A stretch of 36,622 bases of DNA from Symplocastrum torsivum CPER-KK1 (GTDB lineage: Bacteria > Cyanobacteriota > Cyanobacteriia > Cyanobacteriales > Coleofasciculaceae). The notes under the pieces are model-generated. The model saw only the letters and a list, made by a program, of their open reading frames with translations. It made no database searches and was not told the DNA's origin. Location of the stretch: contig JAHHIF010000074.1 of NCBI GenBank assembly GCA_019358875.1, positions 1 through 36,622 of the forward strand, read 5' to 3'. A program made the position numbers and the translations under genes. Shown in pieces: positions 16,139-25,221 of the stretch (within the stretch, counting starts at the first letter, position 1; every line of letters starts with the position of its first letter).

Positions 16139-16763
16139 CAACTTCTATCTAAAACTAAGGAGTCAGGTGGTAGGGAGCATTTGTGCTGAACTAACCAAAA
16201 ACTAAGATAACAAAATCTCAGTGTTCTATCAGCACATCAAACTATATTACACGGAGAGTGTCAACTTAGTTAGCTATATTTATTAACTCAAGGTTTGTAA
16301 CTTAGCGCATCCCTCCTTAGATGAGGTAGGAACCGATACCTCCAGGGAATGTTCACTGTTTAAAGCCTTGATGTCCTCCAAGAAAAAAGAATGTCTACTC
16401 AGACTGACATTGAGGTAGCGATGCATCAAGCTTGAGAATAAATACACAATCGTTAAAGTTGATAGTAAGTAGGTGGGTGAAAATAAATGTTGCTACTTTC
16501 CGGGATTGGAGATGAGGACTAGGGGCAGGGAATTCTTACTCAATTGCTGATTTCTAGCCCCTAGTCCCAAAAACAGCAAGTTGTCTTTAATTACGCCTAT
16601 CTACTTACAGTCTTCATTGGACACGGAATAAAACCAGTTGAGTAATTTAACCTGTGTGACCTCAATAAGAACCTAAAAGCAACTACAAGCTTAAGCGTGT
16701 CGGCTTGAGGAATACCGATACCGACAAAAACAATGTGCTTACTGTACGGAGATTAAACTTAGT
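16139..16763. other. 625-base divergent regulatory region
   Basis: It lies between two divergently transcribed regulator genes, cyAbrB (minus) and Rrf2 (plus). No coding frame is credible. It contains an 11-bp perfect inverted repeat (GGACTAGGGGC 16516-16526, GCCCCTAGTCC 16557-16567). Just before the Rrf2 gene there is a CCGATACCGA run and a GTCGG/CCGAC pair near 16699-16725, which could be an operator. Nothing identifies the bound protein. Confidence 0.5.
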
Positions 16764-17207
16764 ATGAAGCTTACAACTCGTGGACACTACAGTGTTAAAG
16801 CACTATTAGATCTAAGCCTACAGCGAGGGTTTGGGCCAATATCTGTTAAAGCGATCGCACAACGACAAGATCTACCTGCTCCTTACTTAGAGAAACTGCT
16901 CATTGAAATGCGTCGGGCTGGGTTAGTGAACTCTGTACGTGGTGCTCAAGGCGGTTACCAATTAGCCCGCGAACCTGCACAAATTTCTCTCGGTCAAATC
17001 TTAGAAGCGGTTGGTGAAACAGTTGAGCCATTATCTCACCATACCCCAGACGCTGAACAAGCTGAAGATTGGGTAACATTCACTCTCTGGCATCGACTTC
17101 ACCAAAAACTCAAAGAAGCGTTGTACAGTATAACTCTTGCTGACCTATATTATGACGCTCGGAGCTGGCAAGCGGCTGTAGGAGAAGAGACAAGCTTTGT
17201 TGTTTAG
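16764..17207 (+). CDS. Rrf2-family transcriptional regulator
   Basis: A 147-residue protein with the Rrf2 winged-helix signature: MKLTTRGHYSVKALLDL at the start, ISVKAIAQRQDLPAPYLEKL as the recognition region and GAQGGYQLAR as the wing. Members such as IscR and NsrR sense Fe-S clusters through three cysteines in the loop at about residues 90-105. This protein has no cysteine at all, and the corresponding segment reads VEPLSHHTPDAEQAED. It therefore either senses something else or uses histidine/acidic ligands. GGAG lies 12 bases before the ATG, a long spacing. It diverges from the cyAbrB gene. Confidence 0.88.
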   Translation: MKLTTRGHYSVKALLDLSLQRGFGPISVKAIAQRQDLPAPYLEKLLIEMRRAGLVNSVRGAQGGYQLAREPAQISLGQILEAVGETVEPLSHHTPDAEQAEDWVTFTLWHRLHQKLKEALYSITLADLYYDARSWQAAVGEETSFVV

Positions 17208-17576
17208 TTGTGCTTCTAACACATTGCACGAAGAGTAAAATCTACCCCAACTTATGACCTCAAGAACTAGACCACTTTTAAAGACGGTAGTAAAGCTCGA
17301 TACCACCCTGAATTTAGAGTCTCAAGCTTGAAATGCTTGGTTATTTCAGCAATCTCCTTCGACTGAGTCAACAATCGATTTAGTTGCAGTCACTCTTTAA
17401 ATGTTTAGCAAGCTCTCAACATTAGACTTCTTGCAGAAGTCGGGAATAGGGAACAGGCAACAGAGATTGATAAAACCGAATTCCCCCAATCACCAATCAC
17501 CAATGACCTGTCCCCAGTTCCCACTTTCAAGATAGATCTAGTTTTCAGGATGGACATACTCGGATCAGGAATATAG
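17208..17576. other. 369-base gap with degenerate CCCCAAT-type repeats
   Basis: No gene seen. Positions ~17448-17525 contain GGGAATAGGGAACAGG, then CCCCCAATCACCAATCACCAATG and CCTGTCCCC-AGTTCCC, a repeat-rich imperfect palindrome. No cobalamin-riboswitch consensus (B12 box) is evident before cobD. Confidence 0.5.
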
Positions 17577-18596
17577 ATGGATGCGATCGCAATAAATTTA
17601 GTTCAAGCGGCTGCCGTTTTGCTATTGGCGGCTGTTCTGGATTATGTTGTTGGTGACCCGTGGGGCTGGCCTCATCCAGTGCGAGTCATGGGTTGGGTGA
17701 TTGCTCATTTTACAACCTTTGCTCTCAAGCAATTTAGCCGTCAGTCGGAACGTCGATGTGCTGGTATCGTGTTAGGCGTTGGACTCATTATTAGTAGTGG
17801 AATTACAGGATGGTTAATTGTTCGCGGAGCAAGTTGGATTCATCCACTACTGGGTGTTGTGGTAGAAGCTATTTTACTTGCTAGCTGTTTTGCCGCTCGA
17901 AGTCTACGAACAGCCGCCATTGATGTTTTACAACCCTTAACAGCAGATCAAATAACTCAAGCGCGTTCTAAATTGAGTCAATATGTTGGTCGAGATACAG
18001 AAAAGCTGACAGAACCAGAAATCCTTCGGGCTGTCTTAGAGACAGTTACAGAGAATGCTACAGATGGAGTAACAGCTCCTCTGTTTTATGCAATTGTTGG
18101 GGCATTTCTGCCTGGGGTTGGTAGCGTTCCTCTCGCCCTTGGTTACAAAGCTGCAAGTACCTTGGATTCAATGGTTGGCTATCGGCAAGAGCCTTATACA
18201 GATTTAGGCTGGTTCAGTGCCCAGTTAGAAGACGTCCTGACTTGGTTACCCTGTCGGCTGACTGTGATTACTCTGGCACTTTTGTCGGGGAAACCTCAAG
18301 AGGTTCGGTATCTGTGTCAGCGCGATGCTATTAAAGATCCCAGTCCTAACTCCGGCTGGAGCGAGTGCGCTTATGCTGCAATCTTAGGAGTTCAAGTCGG
18401 AGGGACAAATTGGTATCAGGGTATTGCTAAGCACAAGCCACTTCTAGGTGAGCCAGTTTACCCAATTACATCTGCGAAAATTTACGAAGCTCTGAGGCTA
18501 ACAAGGTATTGCTTTTTGCTGTGGTTGGGGATTGCGATCGCTTTTTTGAGCTTACCCGCTTTCGGAGTAATCCTAAAAATGTTGAGGCTAGCCTAA
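17577..18596 (+). CDS. cobD: Adenosylcobinamide-phosphate synthase CobD/CbiB
   Basis: A 339-residue integral membrane protein that joins the aminopropanol arm to cobyric acid in the late, shared part of cobalamin synthesis. VLDYVVGDPWGWPHPVRVMG (residues 21-40) carries the family motif D-x-x-x-GDP-x-x-x-PHPVR. The signatures EILRAVLETVTENATDGVTAPLFY (~150-173), ALGYKAASTLDSMVGY (~188-203) and a late SECAYAAILGVQ stretch are all present. Hydrophobic helices occur at the N-terminus, near residues 62-105 and at the C-terminus. AGGA sits before the ATG at suitable spacing. No other cobalamin gene is adjacent. Cyanobacteria make pseudocobalamin, so this may be the physiological product. Confidence 0.93.
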   Translation: MDAIAINLVQAAAVLLLAAVLDYVVGDPWGWPHPVRVMGWVIAHFTTFALKQFSRQSERRCAGIVLGVGLIISSGITGWLIVRGASWIHPLLGVVVEAILLASCFAARSLRTAAIDVLQPLTADQITQARSKLSQYVGRDTEKLTEPEILRAVLETVTENATDGVTAPLFYAIVGAFLPGVGSVPLALGYKAASTLDSMVGYRQEPYTDLGWFSAQLEDVLTWLPCRLTVITLALLSGKPQEVRYLCQRDAIKDPSPNSGWSECAYAAILGVQVGGTNWYQGIAKHKPLLGEPVYPITSAKIYEALRLTRYCFLLWLGIAIAFLSLPAFGVILKMLRLA

Positions 18597-19050
18597 GACT
18601 CTCTGCTCCAAAACACTGTTTTATTATTTACATCCTAGCTAAAGAGAACAGGAAGTAGAGAAAGTTTACCTTTTGCATAATTAGTTCAGTCTAGGGCGAT
18701 AAGTCTTAATTACTACAAGTAAAATAACCTTAATTCTCATATGCAACAAAGTACTGATAGATCTGAAAAGAAAACGATACGTGAGTAGTTTTTATATAGC
18801 TTCGTCCTTTATCTGTCCAGTTTCCTCATTATTGAAGCTGTTTCTAGCTGACTAAATTCACCCAAATGGGTGAATCAATCAGGCGAGGTTATAAGGAAAG
18901 AAAAAAGCTTACCTTAAAAGAAGTAAATGCTCTCATGACTTCTCGATCAAATCTGGAATTCACTACAAGAGTTTTGAAGTTACTTTCAGGGTGAGAAACT
19001 CACCAACACCGCACTAGAAATTACTACATTACTAATCGGACAAAATCATC
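18597..19050. other. 454-base gap upstream of the peptidoglycan-binding protein
   Basis: No gene is supported. A hairpin ATTCACCC/GGGTGAAT (18856-18875) lies in the middle. The AT-rich right half presumably carries the promoter of the gene at 19051. A 15-codon ATG frame at 18741 is too short to call. Confidence 0.5.
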
Positions 19051-19671
19051 ATGGAAACGCTTGCATACACTCATTTAACTGCTATCTACGAAGAACCAAC
19101 TGACCTCAAAACTCTGGATTTTGAGCTGAAATTATTCAAAAACCTAAACCGTAGTAAGCTACCTGCCAAAGCGAGTATGCGCTTTCTCTCACTTACCCTT
19201 GCTTTAATCGTTATGGGTATCAGCAGCAGTGCGTTCGCCCTTGAAAGAGGTAACAGTGGCTCTCAAGTCTCCACTCTTCAGAGAAATCTCACTATTGCAG
19301 GTTACTACAACGGCCCAGTAACTGGATTTTATGGCTCATTAACTCAAGATGCTGTCACCCGGTTTCAGCGTGCGAATGGACTGACACCAGATGGTATTGC
19401 AGGTTCTAGAACATTAGCCTCCTTAGAAGGTCGTGGTGGACCCATTACGGGGGGCGGTTTTTCTAATGTCACATTAAAACGAGGCAACAGTGGCACCTCG
19501 ATAACCCGCCTTCAGCAAGCCTTGACCAACTACGGCTATTACAATGGACCGATTACTGGCTACTTTGGTAAATTAACCGAGTCAGCCGTCATCAAATTTC
19601 AGCGAGCCAATGGATTAGTGGCTGACGGTATTGTTGGACAAAGAACTAAAGCTGCACTAGCCGCAGACTAA
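19051..19671 (+). CDS. Exported protein with two peptidoglycan-binding domains
   Basis: A 206-residue protein. After a ~42-residue cytoplasmic-looking lead comes MRFLSLTLALIVMGISSSAFA, a signal-peptide or anchor sequence. Two PG_binding_1 domains follow: LERGNSGSQVSTLQRNL to AGSRTLASL (about 65-125) and LKRGNSGTSITRLQQAL to GQRTKAALA (about 142-204). Each has the QR-x-L ... FG/YG-x-L-T-x-x-AV-x-x-FQRANGL-x-x-DGI-x-G pattern. It should bind cell-wall peptide stems in the periplasm. No hydrolase domain is attached. Starting at residue 43 would give a classical signal peptide, but the METLAY-type lead recurs in cyanobacterial homologues as I remember them, so the first ATG is kept. Confidence 0.85.
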   Translation: METLAYTHLTAIYEEPTDLKTLDFELKLFKNLNRSKLPAKASMRFLSLTLALIVMGISSSAFALERGNSGSQVSTLQRNLTIAGYYNGPVTGFYGSLTQDAVTRFQRANGLTPDGIAGSRTLASLEGRGGPITGGGFSNVTLKRGNSGTSITRLQQALTNYGYYNGPITGYFGKLTESAVIKFQRANGLVADGIVGQRTKAALAAD

Positions 19672-20031
19672 TTCAGCTCTACCTGATGTCAATTGGTTTA
19701 GTTAACGCTACACTCACGCTCTCCCTTCGGATGCAGAGGAGCGATTGCAGACACTATGCAAAACAGTATGGCTGAGCAGAGAGACAAACATAAATGCTAA
19801 GTGTAGAACCATTTATTAATAGTAATTGGTATAGCGTTTAAGTACGCCAAGATGGGCTGTGTTTAGGTGTCCCAGACTTTAGCCTGAGGGCAAAAGATCT
19901 AAGGATGAAGAAATCTTTCTCTTTCACCTGACTTGGAGCAAGAAGTCTATTACATAGGCAAGAAAAAGCGCTCTTTTTAAGGAGCGCCTGACAACCACAT
20001 TAAAAAACTGAAACTTTAGATGATTTTGACC
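19672..20031. other. 360-base gap between convergent genes
   Basis: No gene seen. The psbA terminator occupies 19962-19988; the remainder shows no recognisable structure. Confidence 0.5.
19962..19988 (-). terminator. psbA intrinsic terminator
   Basis: Read on the minus strand, GCGCTC, an 8-base AT-rich loop and GAGCGC are followed directly by TTTTTCTTG. Stem and U-tract are both present, 44 bases beyond the psbA stop codon. This is the clearest intrinsic terminator in the window. Confidence 0.75.
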
Positions 20032-21114
20032 TTAGCCCTGAATTGCCGGGGCTGTAAGAGCGACTGGCACGACTTTGCCCGATGCTAGGTCAAGTGGAAA
20101 GTTGTGAGCATTACGCTCATGCATCACTTCCATTCCCAAATTGGCGCGGTTCAGCACATCAGCCCAAGTCGCAATTACACGACCTTGAGAGTCAATGATT
20201 GACTGGTTGAAGTTAAAGCCATTCAAGTTGAATGCCATCGTGCTGATGCCTAAAGCGGTGAACCAGATACCAATCACCGGCCAAGCCGCTAGGACGAAGT
20301 GCAAGGAACGGGAATTTCTAAAGCTGACATATTGCCAGAATAGCCGTCCTAAATAGCCGTGGGCTGCCACAATGTTGTAAGTTTCTTCTTCTTGACCAAA
20401 CCTGTAGCCGTAGTTCGCTGATTCGTTATCGCTTGTCTCACGTACTAAGGTAGAGGTCACCAAAGAACCGTGCATTGCAGAGATTAAGGCTCCACCAAAT
20501 ACACCCGCAACACCTAGCTGATGGAAAGGATGCATCAGGATGTTGTGTTCAGCCTGGAACACGAACATGAAGTTGAAGGTGCCACTGATGCCTAGAGGCA
20601 TACCATCTGAGAAGCTGCCTTGACCGATGGGATAAATCAAGAACACTGCTGTCGCTGCCGCTACAGGTGCAGAGTAAGCCACAGCAATCCAAGGGCGCAT
20701 TCCTAAGCGGTAAGAGAGTTCCCACTCTCGACCCATGTAGCAGAAGACACCAATGAGGAAGTGGAAGATAACAAGTTGGTAGGGACCGCCATTGTACAGC
20801 CACTCATCCAGGGAAGCGGCTTCCCAGATGGGGTAGAAGTGCAAGCCGATCGCATTGCTAGAAGGGACAACTGCACCGGAGATGATGTTGTTGCCGTAGA
20901 GTAAGGAACCAGCTACGGGTTCGCGAATACCGTCAATGTCAACGGGAGGCGCAGCAATGAAGGCGATGATGAAGCAGGTGGTAGCAGTCAGCAGGGTAGG
21001 AATCATCAACACGCCAAACCAGCCTACATAGAGGCGATTATCGGTTGAGGTAACCCAGTTGCAAAACCGTTCCCACAGATTGGCGCTTTCACGTCTCTGT
21101 AAAGTAGTGGTCAT
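20032..21114 (-). CDS. psbA: Photosystem II D1 protein
   Basis: A 360-residue D1 precursor, full length, starting MTTTLQRRESANLW at the ATG at 21114. Key residues are present in canonical numbering: Y161 (TyrZ), D170, E189, H190, H198 (P680 chlorophyll), H215 and H272 (non-haem iron), H332, E333, D342 and A344 (manganese cluster). Residue 130 is glutamate, the form typical of high-light D1 isoforms. The C-terminal 16 residues after A344 (SGKVVPVALTAPAIQG) form the extension removed by CtpA. Position 347 is lysine where I expect glutamate or another acidic residue. It is transcribed alone, with its own terminator. The upstream region is shared with the divergent WD40 gene. Confidence 0.98.
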   Translation of the reverse strand: MTTTLQRRESANLWERFCNWVTSTDNRLYVGWFGVLMIPTLLTATTCFIIAFIAAPPVDIDGIREPVAGSLLYGNNIISGAVVPSSNAIGLHFYPIWEAASLDEWLYNGGPYQLVIFHFLIGVFCYMGREWELSYRLGMRPWIAVAYSAPVAAATAVFLIYPIGQGSFSDGMPLGISGTFNFMFVFQAEHNILMHPFHQLGVAGVFGGALISAMHGSLVTSTLVRETSDNESANYGYRFGQEEETYNIVAAHGYLGRLFWQYVSFRNSRSLHFVLAAWPVIGIWFTALGISTMAFNLNGFNFNQSIIDSQGRVIATWADVLNRANLGMEVMHERNAHNFPLDLASGKVVPVALTAPAIQG

Positions 21115-21464
21115 AATTTCTAATGATTTCGTTGCAGTAATTTTGCAGGTCGGTTGTTGTTTTTGTTTTGTTAACAACCTTGATTAGAGAGTAATAAAGA
21201 TTCATTAAGCCTGTCAGTTACTAAAAGTTAGTAAAGGTTAGGACTTAAAGTTAGTTGTTAAAAATTACTAGGTATTTATCGTTATCTTGTTCTCAGAAAC
21301 CAACTCACAAGTTTTTGGTCAATCAATAGGTATTTGTACTTTAAGAAGAGATAAAAACCTTTGCAATCTAAAGGATTCAGAAGTATCTCCATTGGGCTGA
21401 GAACACTTGATTAAGTCATTAAAAGTTAGTAAAGTTAACAAAAATCAGCAACGTCTTCATAGAA
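21115..21464. promoter_or_regulatory. psbA/WD40 divergent regulatory region
   Basis: 350 AT-rich bases between divergent genes. The 15-base sequence TAAAAGTTAGTAAAG occurs at 21222-21236 and again at 21420-21434, about 110 bases before psbA and 31 bases before the WD40 gene. The same core recurs more loosely (CTTAAAGTTAGTTG near 21244). On the psbA strand CTGACA (around 21210-21215) followed 15 bases later by TATTAC is a possible weak promoter. These repeats may bind a shared regulator; I have no identity for it. Confidence 0.45.
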
Positions 21465-24400
21465 ATGACGCTTGAAGAAGCCCTAGCAGCTTTGGAAAGG
21501 ATTCTTGGCAAAGGGTCGTTAAATGACCTCCAAGAACTGATCGTGCGCCAATCCTGGGAGCAAAAAACTTATCCAGAAATTGCTGCAAGCTCTGGTTACG
21601 ATGATGGCTACGTCAAGTATGTAGGCTTTCAGTTATGGAAAACGCTCTCTGATGCGCTTGGGGAGAGAGTTAGTAAAAATAACTTTCGGGCTGTTCTAAG
21701 GCGATGGCGATCGCACTCGCTCAATAACACTTCCAGAGAAGTACCAGACACGACAGCCCTAACCCCCCCAACCTCCCTTTCCTACGAGGGAAGTGGGGAG
21801 TTAAACTCTCCACTCGTTGCAGGAGAGAGGCAAGGGGATAAATCAGCCGAGATTCATTCACCTTGTTATCAAGATTGGGGTGAAGCCATTGATGTGTCGG
21901 TTTTCTATGGACGCTCTTGGGAATTGGCAACGCTAGAGCGGTGGATTATCCAGGATAAGTGTCGATTAGTGGCGATGCTGGGAATTGGTGGCATTGGTAA
22001 AACTGCTTTGTCTGTCAAGTTAGCTGAGCAACTTCAGGGACAATTTGAGTATGTCATTTGGCGATCGCTTCACAACGCCCCCTCAGTTGAATCGCTTCTT
22101 ACTAACTTGATTGACTTCCTATCGAACCAGCAGGAAGTTGACTTACCAGAGGATAGTAGCTACAGAATTTCGCGACTTCTCTATTATCTTCAAAAGCATC
22201 GCTGCTTAATCGTACTCGACAATGCCGAGACAATTTTAGCTAGTCCTACAACACAAGAGAAGGTTGAGGAATGTAAGGAGTATGGCGAACTCTTCAAGCG
22301 AATTGGAGAATCGCGCCACAAAAGTGTCATCGTACTAACGAGTCGAGAAAAGCCCAAAGAGGTAGCGGTACTAGAAGGTGAAACGTTTCCAGTGCGCTCA
22401 TTGCAACTGTCAGGTTTAACAACTACAGAGGGACGAGAAATTTTCAGAGGCAAAGGAAACTTTTCGGGTTCGCAAGAGGACTGGCAAAGCCTAATTCAGT
22501 CGTATGCAGGTAACCCTTTAGCGTTGAAGATTGTTGCTACAACCATTCACGATTTATTTGATAGCGATATTTCTAATTTTCTTTCCCAAGGAACAGTTGT
22601 TTTTGGCGATATTCAAAATCTTCTGGATCGGCAATTTTGTCAGTTGTCTAAGTTAGAGGCTGAAATAATGTACTGGCTAGCGATTAATCGCGAACCTGTT
22701 GCGATCGCAGAACTCAAAGCTGACTTAGTATCACCTATCCTACCGTCTCAACTACTAGAGTCATTGGAATCTCTAGAACGGAAGTCATTGATTGAAAAAG
22801 GGGTAGCTCGCTTTACTTTACAGCCTGTCCTCATGGAGTACGTGACGAATCGCTTAGTCAAAGAAGTGTGTCAGGAAATAAAGACCAAAGAAATTTTTAT
22901 TTTCAAAAATCATGCACTGCTCAAAGCTTGGGCAAAAGACTACATCAAGGATATTCAAATTCACTTCATTCTTAACCCTGTCAGCGAGCAATTGTTGCGA
23001 GTGTTTGGCACTTCAGAGAACCTTGAAACTCAGTTGATGGCAATTATTTCCTCGATCAGAGGGAAGTTACCCATTGAAACGGGCTACGTTGCTGGAAATA
23101 CGATTAATTTACTATTTCATCTGAAGCAATATTTAAACGGTCATGACTTTTCTGGGCTTACCGTTTGGCAAGCAGACTTAAAGGGCATGAATTTGCACCA
23201 TGTTAATTTTTCTAGTTCTGATCTAGCCAAATCTACATTTACTGAAGACCTTGGCTACGTTTTCGCAATGGCAGTCAGTCCAGATGGCAAACTTTTAGCT
23301 ACGGCTGATAGTCATGCCATGATTCGTTTATGGCGAGTTGCAGATGGACAACAACTATTAAGTTGGGATGGAGAATGCCCTGGTTGGACTCGCGCACTTG
23401 CCTTTAGTCCTGATGGCAAAACCCTGATCAGTGGCAGTGACGACAAAGCTGTAAAACTGTGGGATGTCAGTACGGGACAGTGCCGCAAAACATTGTATGG
23501 AGACGGGCATACGGGTTGGATACTATTTGTTGCCTTCAGTCCTCAAGGTGAATCCGTAGCGAGTTGTAGTGAAGATGCCACCATAAAACTGTGGGATATA
23601 AATACAGGTCAGTGCCGCAAAACCTTTCGAGGACATACCTCTTGGGTTTCCTATGTTGCCTTTAGCCCTGATGGTCAGATGCTAGCGAGTTGCAGCGTAG
23701 ACAAAACAATCAAACTTTGGGATAGCAATACGGGTCAATGTCTTAAAACATTAGAGGGACATGAAGATGTAGTCGGGTTCGTGATGTTGAGTGCCGATTC
23801 CCAAAGCCTGATTAGTGCTAGTGAAGACCAAACGATTAAAGTATGGGACGTTCGGACAGGTCAGTGCAAAAGAACGTTACCAGGGGGACACAATGGTTGG
23901 GTGTGGTGGTCTGCGGTTGCCCTCAGTTATGACAACAAAACTTTAGCGATTGGTAGTAGAGACCAAACGGTTAAGTTGTGGGATATTAGCACGGGTCAGA
24001 TATTGAGAACGTTACAACACAGTAGTGGGATTCGCACAATCGTTTTCAGTCCTGATGGTGAGACGCTTATAGGTTCTCATGACGATCAAACGCTGAAAGT
24101 GTGGAATGTCTTGGATGGTAGGTGCATCAAAACATTTCAGGGATATAGTAGCGGCGTGTGGTCTATTGCATTCAGTCCGAATCACCAATTTTTGGTTAGT
24201 GGTGGTGCAGACCAATTAGTGAAAGTGTGGAATGTCTCGGATGGTAAATGTTTGCGTAGCTTTAGGGGTCACACGGACATGGTTCGGTTTGTTGCCTATA
24301 GCCCGCAAGGTGATACCTTAGCCAGTGGTGGTGCCGATCGCACACTGAAACTCTGGAATATCTCGGATGGCAGGTGCTTGAGAACCTTTCAGGGTCATAT

Positions 24401-25142
24401 GAATTGGGTAATGTCTATTGCCTACAGCCGGGATGGTCAAACGTTAGCAAGCGCTAGTTTAGACCAAACGGTGAGACTCTGGGATATTAATAGTGGCCAA
24501 TGCCTCAAGGTTTTACAGGCTCACGAAACGTTGGCGCTTTCAGTAAACTACAGCCTGGATGGTCAAATCCTAGCGAGTGGTGGTGCAGATTATAGGGTAA
24601 AGCTTTGGGATATTAATACAGGAGAATGTATCAATGTTTTAGAGGGACACACGAATTGGGTGTTTTGTGTCGCTTTTAGCCCTACTAGTCAAACCTTAGC
24701 TAGTAGCAGTGTAGACCGAACGATTAGGATTTGGGATATTCGTAATGGTAAGTGCCTTGGTATCTTGCAGGGTCACGCGAGTTGGGTCAACTCGATCGCC
24801 TATAGTCTGGATGGTCAAATCCTCGCCAGTAGTAGTTTGGATGGAACGGTGAGACTGTGGGATATCAAAACGGGTGAGTGCCTAAGAGTGTTGCAAGATC
24901 ACACAAGCTGGGTGCTTTCAGTTGCTTTCACTACGGGCGAAAGATTTTCCCCTGACTTGAGTCAAGTTCTTGTCAGTAGCGGTGATGATCGCACAATACG
25001 ATTTTGGAATATCCAGACAGGGGAATGTCTCAAGATACTCAAAAGTGACAGACCTTATGAGGGGATGGATATCACTGGTGTTGTTGGAATCACTGAGGCT
25101 CAGAAAGTGACGCTCAAAGCATTAGGTGCGATCGCAAACTAG
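21465..25142 (+). CDS. STAND NTPase with HTH-like N-terminus and 14 WD40 repeats
   Basis: A 1,225-residue protein. Residues 1-81 (MTLEEALAALERILGKG ... YPEIAASSGYDDGYVKYVG) form a helix-turn-helix-like domain seen at the start of many cyanobacterial NB-ARC proteins and vWA-MoxR-associated (VMAP) conflict proteins. A low-complexity linker follows, then an NB-ARC/STAND ATPase with Walker A GIGGIGKT (173-180) and Walker B CLIVLDNAE (247-255). A pentapeptide-like stretch (ADLKGMNLHHVNFSSSDLAKS) leads into 14 WD40 blades (about 595-1185), enough for two seven-bladed propellers, and a conserved tail PYEGMDITGVVGITEAQK. STAND proteins act as ligand-triggered switches in signalling or defence. No toxin or enzymatic effector domain is fused. 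The WD40 relic at 2948-3426 derives from a relative. Confidence 0.9.
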   Translation: MTLEEALAALERILGKGSLNDLQELIVRQSWEQKTYPEIAASSGYDDGYVKYVGFQLWKTLSDALGERVSKNNFRAVLRRWRSHSLNNTSREVPDTTALTPPTSLSYEGSGELNSPLVAGERQGDKSAEIHSPCYQDWGEAIDVSVFYGRSWELATLERWIIQDKCRLVAMLGIGGIGKTALSVKLAEQLQGQFEYVIWRSLHNAPSVESLLTNLIDFLSNQQEVDLPEDSSYRISRLLYYLQKHRCLIVLDNAETILASPTTQEKVEECKEYGELFKRIGESRHKSVIVLTSREKPKEVAVLEGETFPVRSLQLSGLTTTEGREIFRGKGNFSGSQEDWQSLIQSYAGNPLALKIVATTIHDLFDSDISNFLSQGTVVFGDIQNLLDRQFCQLSKLEAEIMYWLAINREPVAIAELKADLVSPILPSQLLESLESLERKSLIEKGVARFTLQPVLMEYVTNRLVKEVCQEIKTKEIFIFKNHALLKAWAKDYIKDIQIHFILNPVSEQLLRVFGTSENLETQLMAIISSIRGKLPIETGYVAGNTINLLFHLKQYLNGHDFSGLTVWQADLKGMNLHHVNFSSSDLAKSTFTEDLGYVFAMAVSPDGKLLATADSHAMIRLWRVADGQQLLSWDGECPGWTRALAFSPDGKTLISGSDDKAVKLWDVSTGQCRKTLYGDGHTGWILFVAFSPQGESVASCSEDATIKLWDINTGQCRKTFRGHTSWVSYVAFSPDGQMLASCSVDKTIKLWDSNTGQCLKTLEGHEDVVGFVMLSADSQSLISASEDQTIKVWDVRTGQCKRTLPGGHNGWVWWSAVALSYDNKTLAIGSRDQTVKLWDISTGQILRTLQHSSGIRTIVFSPDGETLIGSHDDQTLKVWNVLDGRCIKTFQGYSSGVWSIAFSPNHQFLVSGGADQLVKVWNVSDGKCLRSFRGHTDMVRFVAYSPQGDTLASGGADRTLKLWNISDGRCLRTFQGHMNWVMSIAYSRDGQTLASASLDQTVRLWDINSGQCLKVLQAHETLALSVNYSLDGQILASGGADYRVKLWDINTGECINVLEGHTNWVFCVAFSPTSQTLASSSVDRTIRIWDIRNGKCLGILQGHASWVNSIAYSLDGQILASSSLDGTVRLWDIKTGECLRVLQDHTSWVLSVAFTTGERFSPDLSQVLVSSGDDRTIRFWNIQTGECLKILKSDRPYEGMDITGVVGITEAQKVTLKALGAIAN

Positions 25143-25221
25143 CTGGTGTCCAGCGAGAGGATTAATTGCGTCGTTTTTGCTGTTGTTCAATGAGTCTTAG
25201 CAGCATTATTCATTCATGGAA

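Noticed and set aside
17208..17576. Cobalamin riboswitch before cobD
   Set aside because: No B12-box-like consensus or the expected stem order was found; the region is explained by CCCCAAT-type repeats.
21115..21177. Longer psbA start giving 21 extra residues
   Set aside because: D1 proteins begin MTTTLQ; the ATG at 21114 gives the canonical 360 residues with all functional residues in standard numbering.
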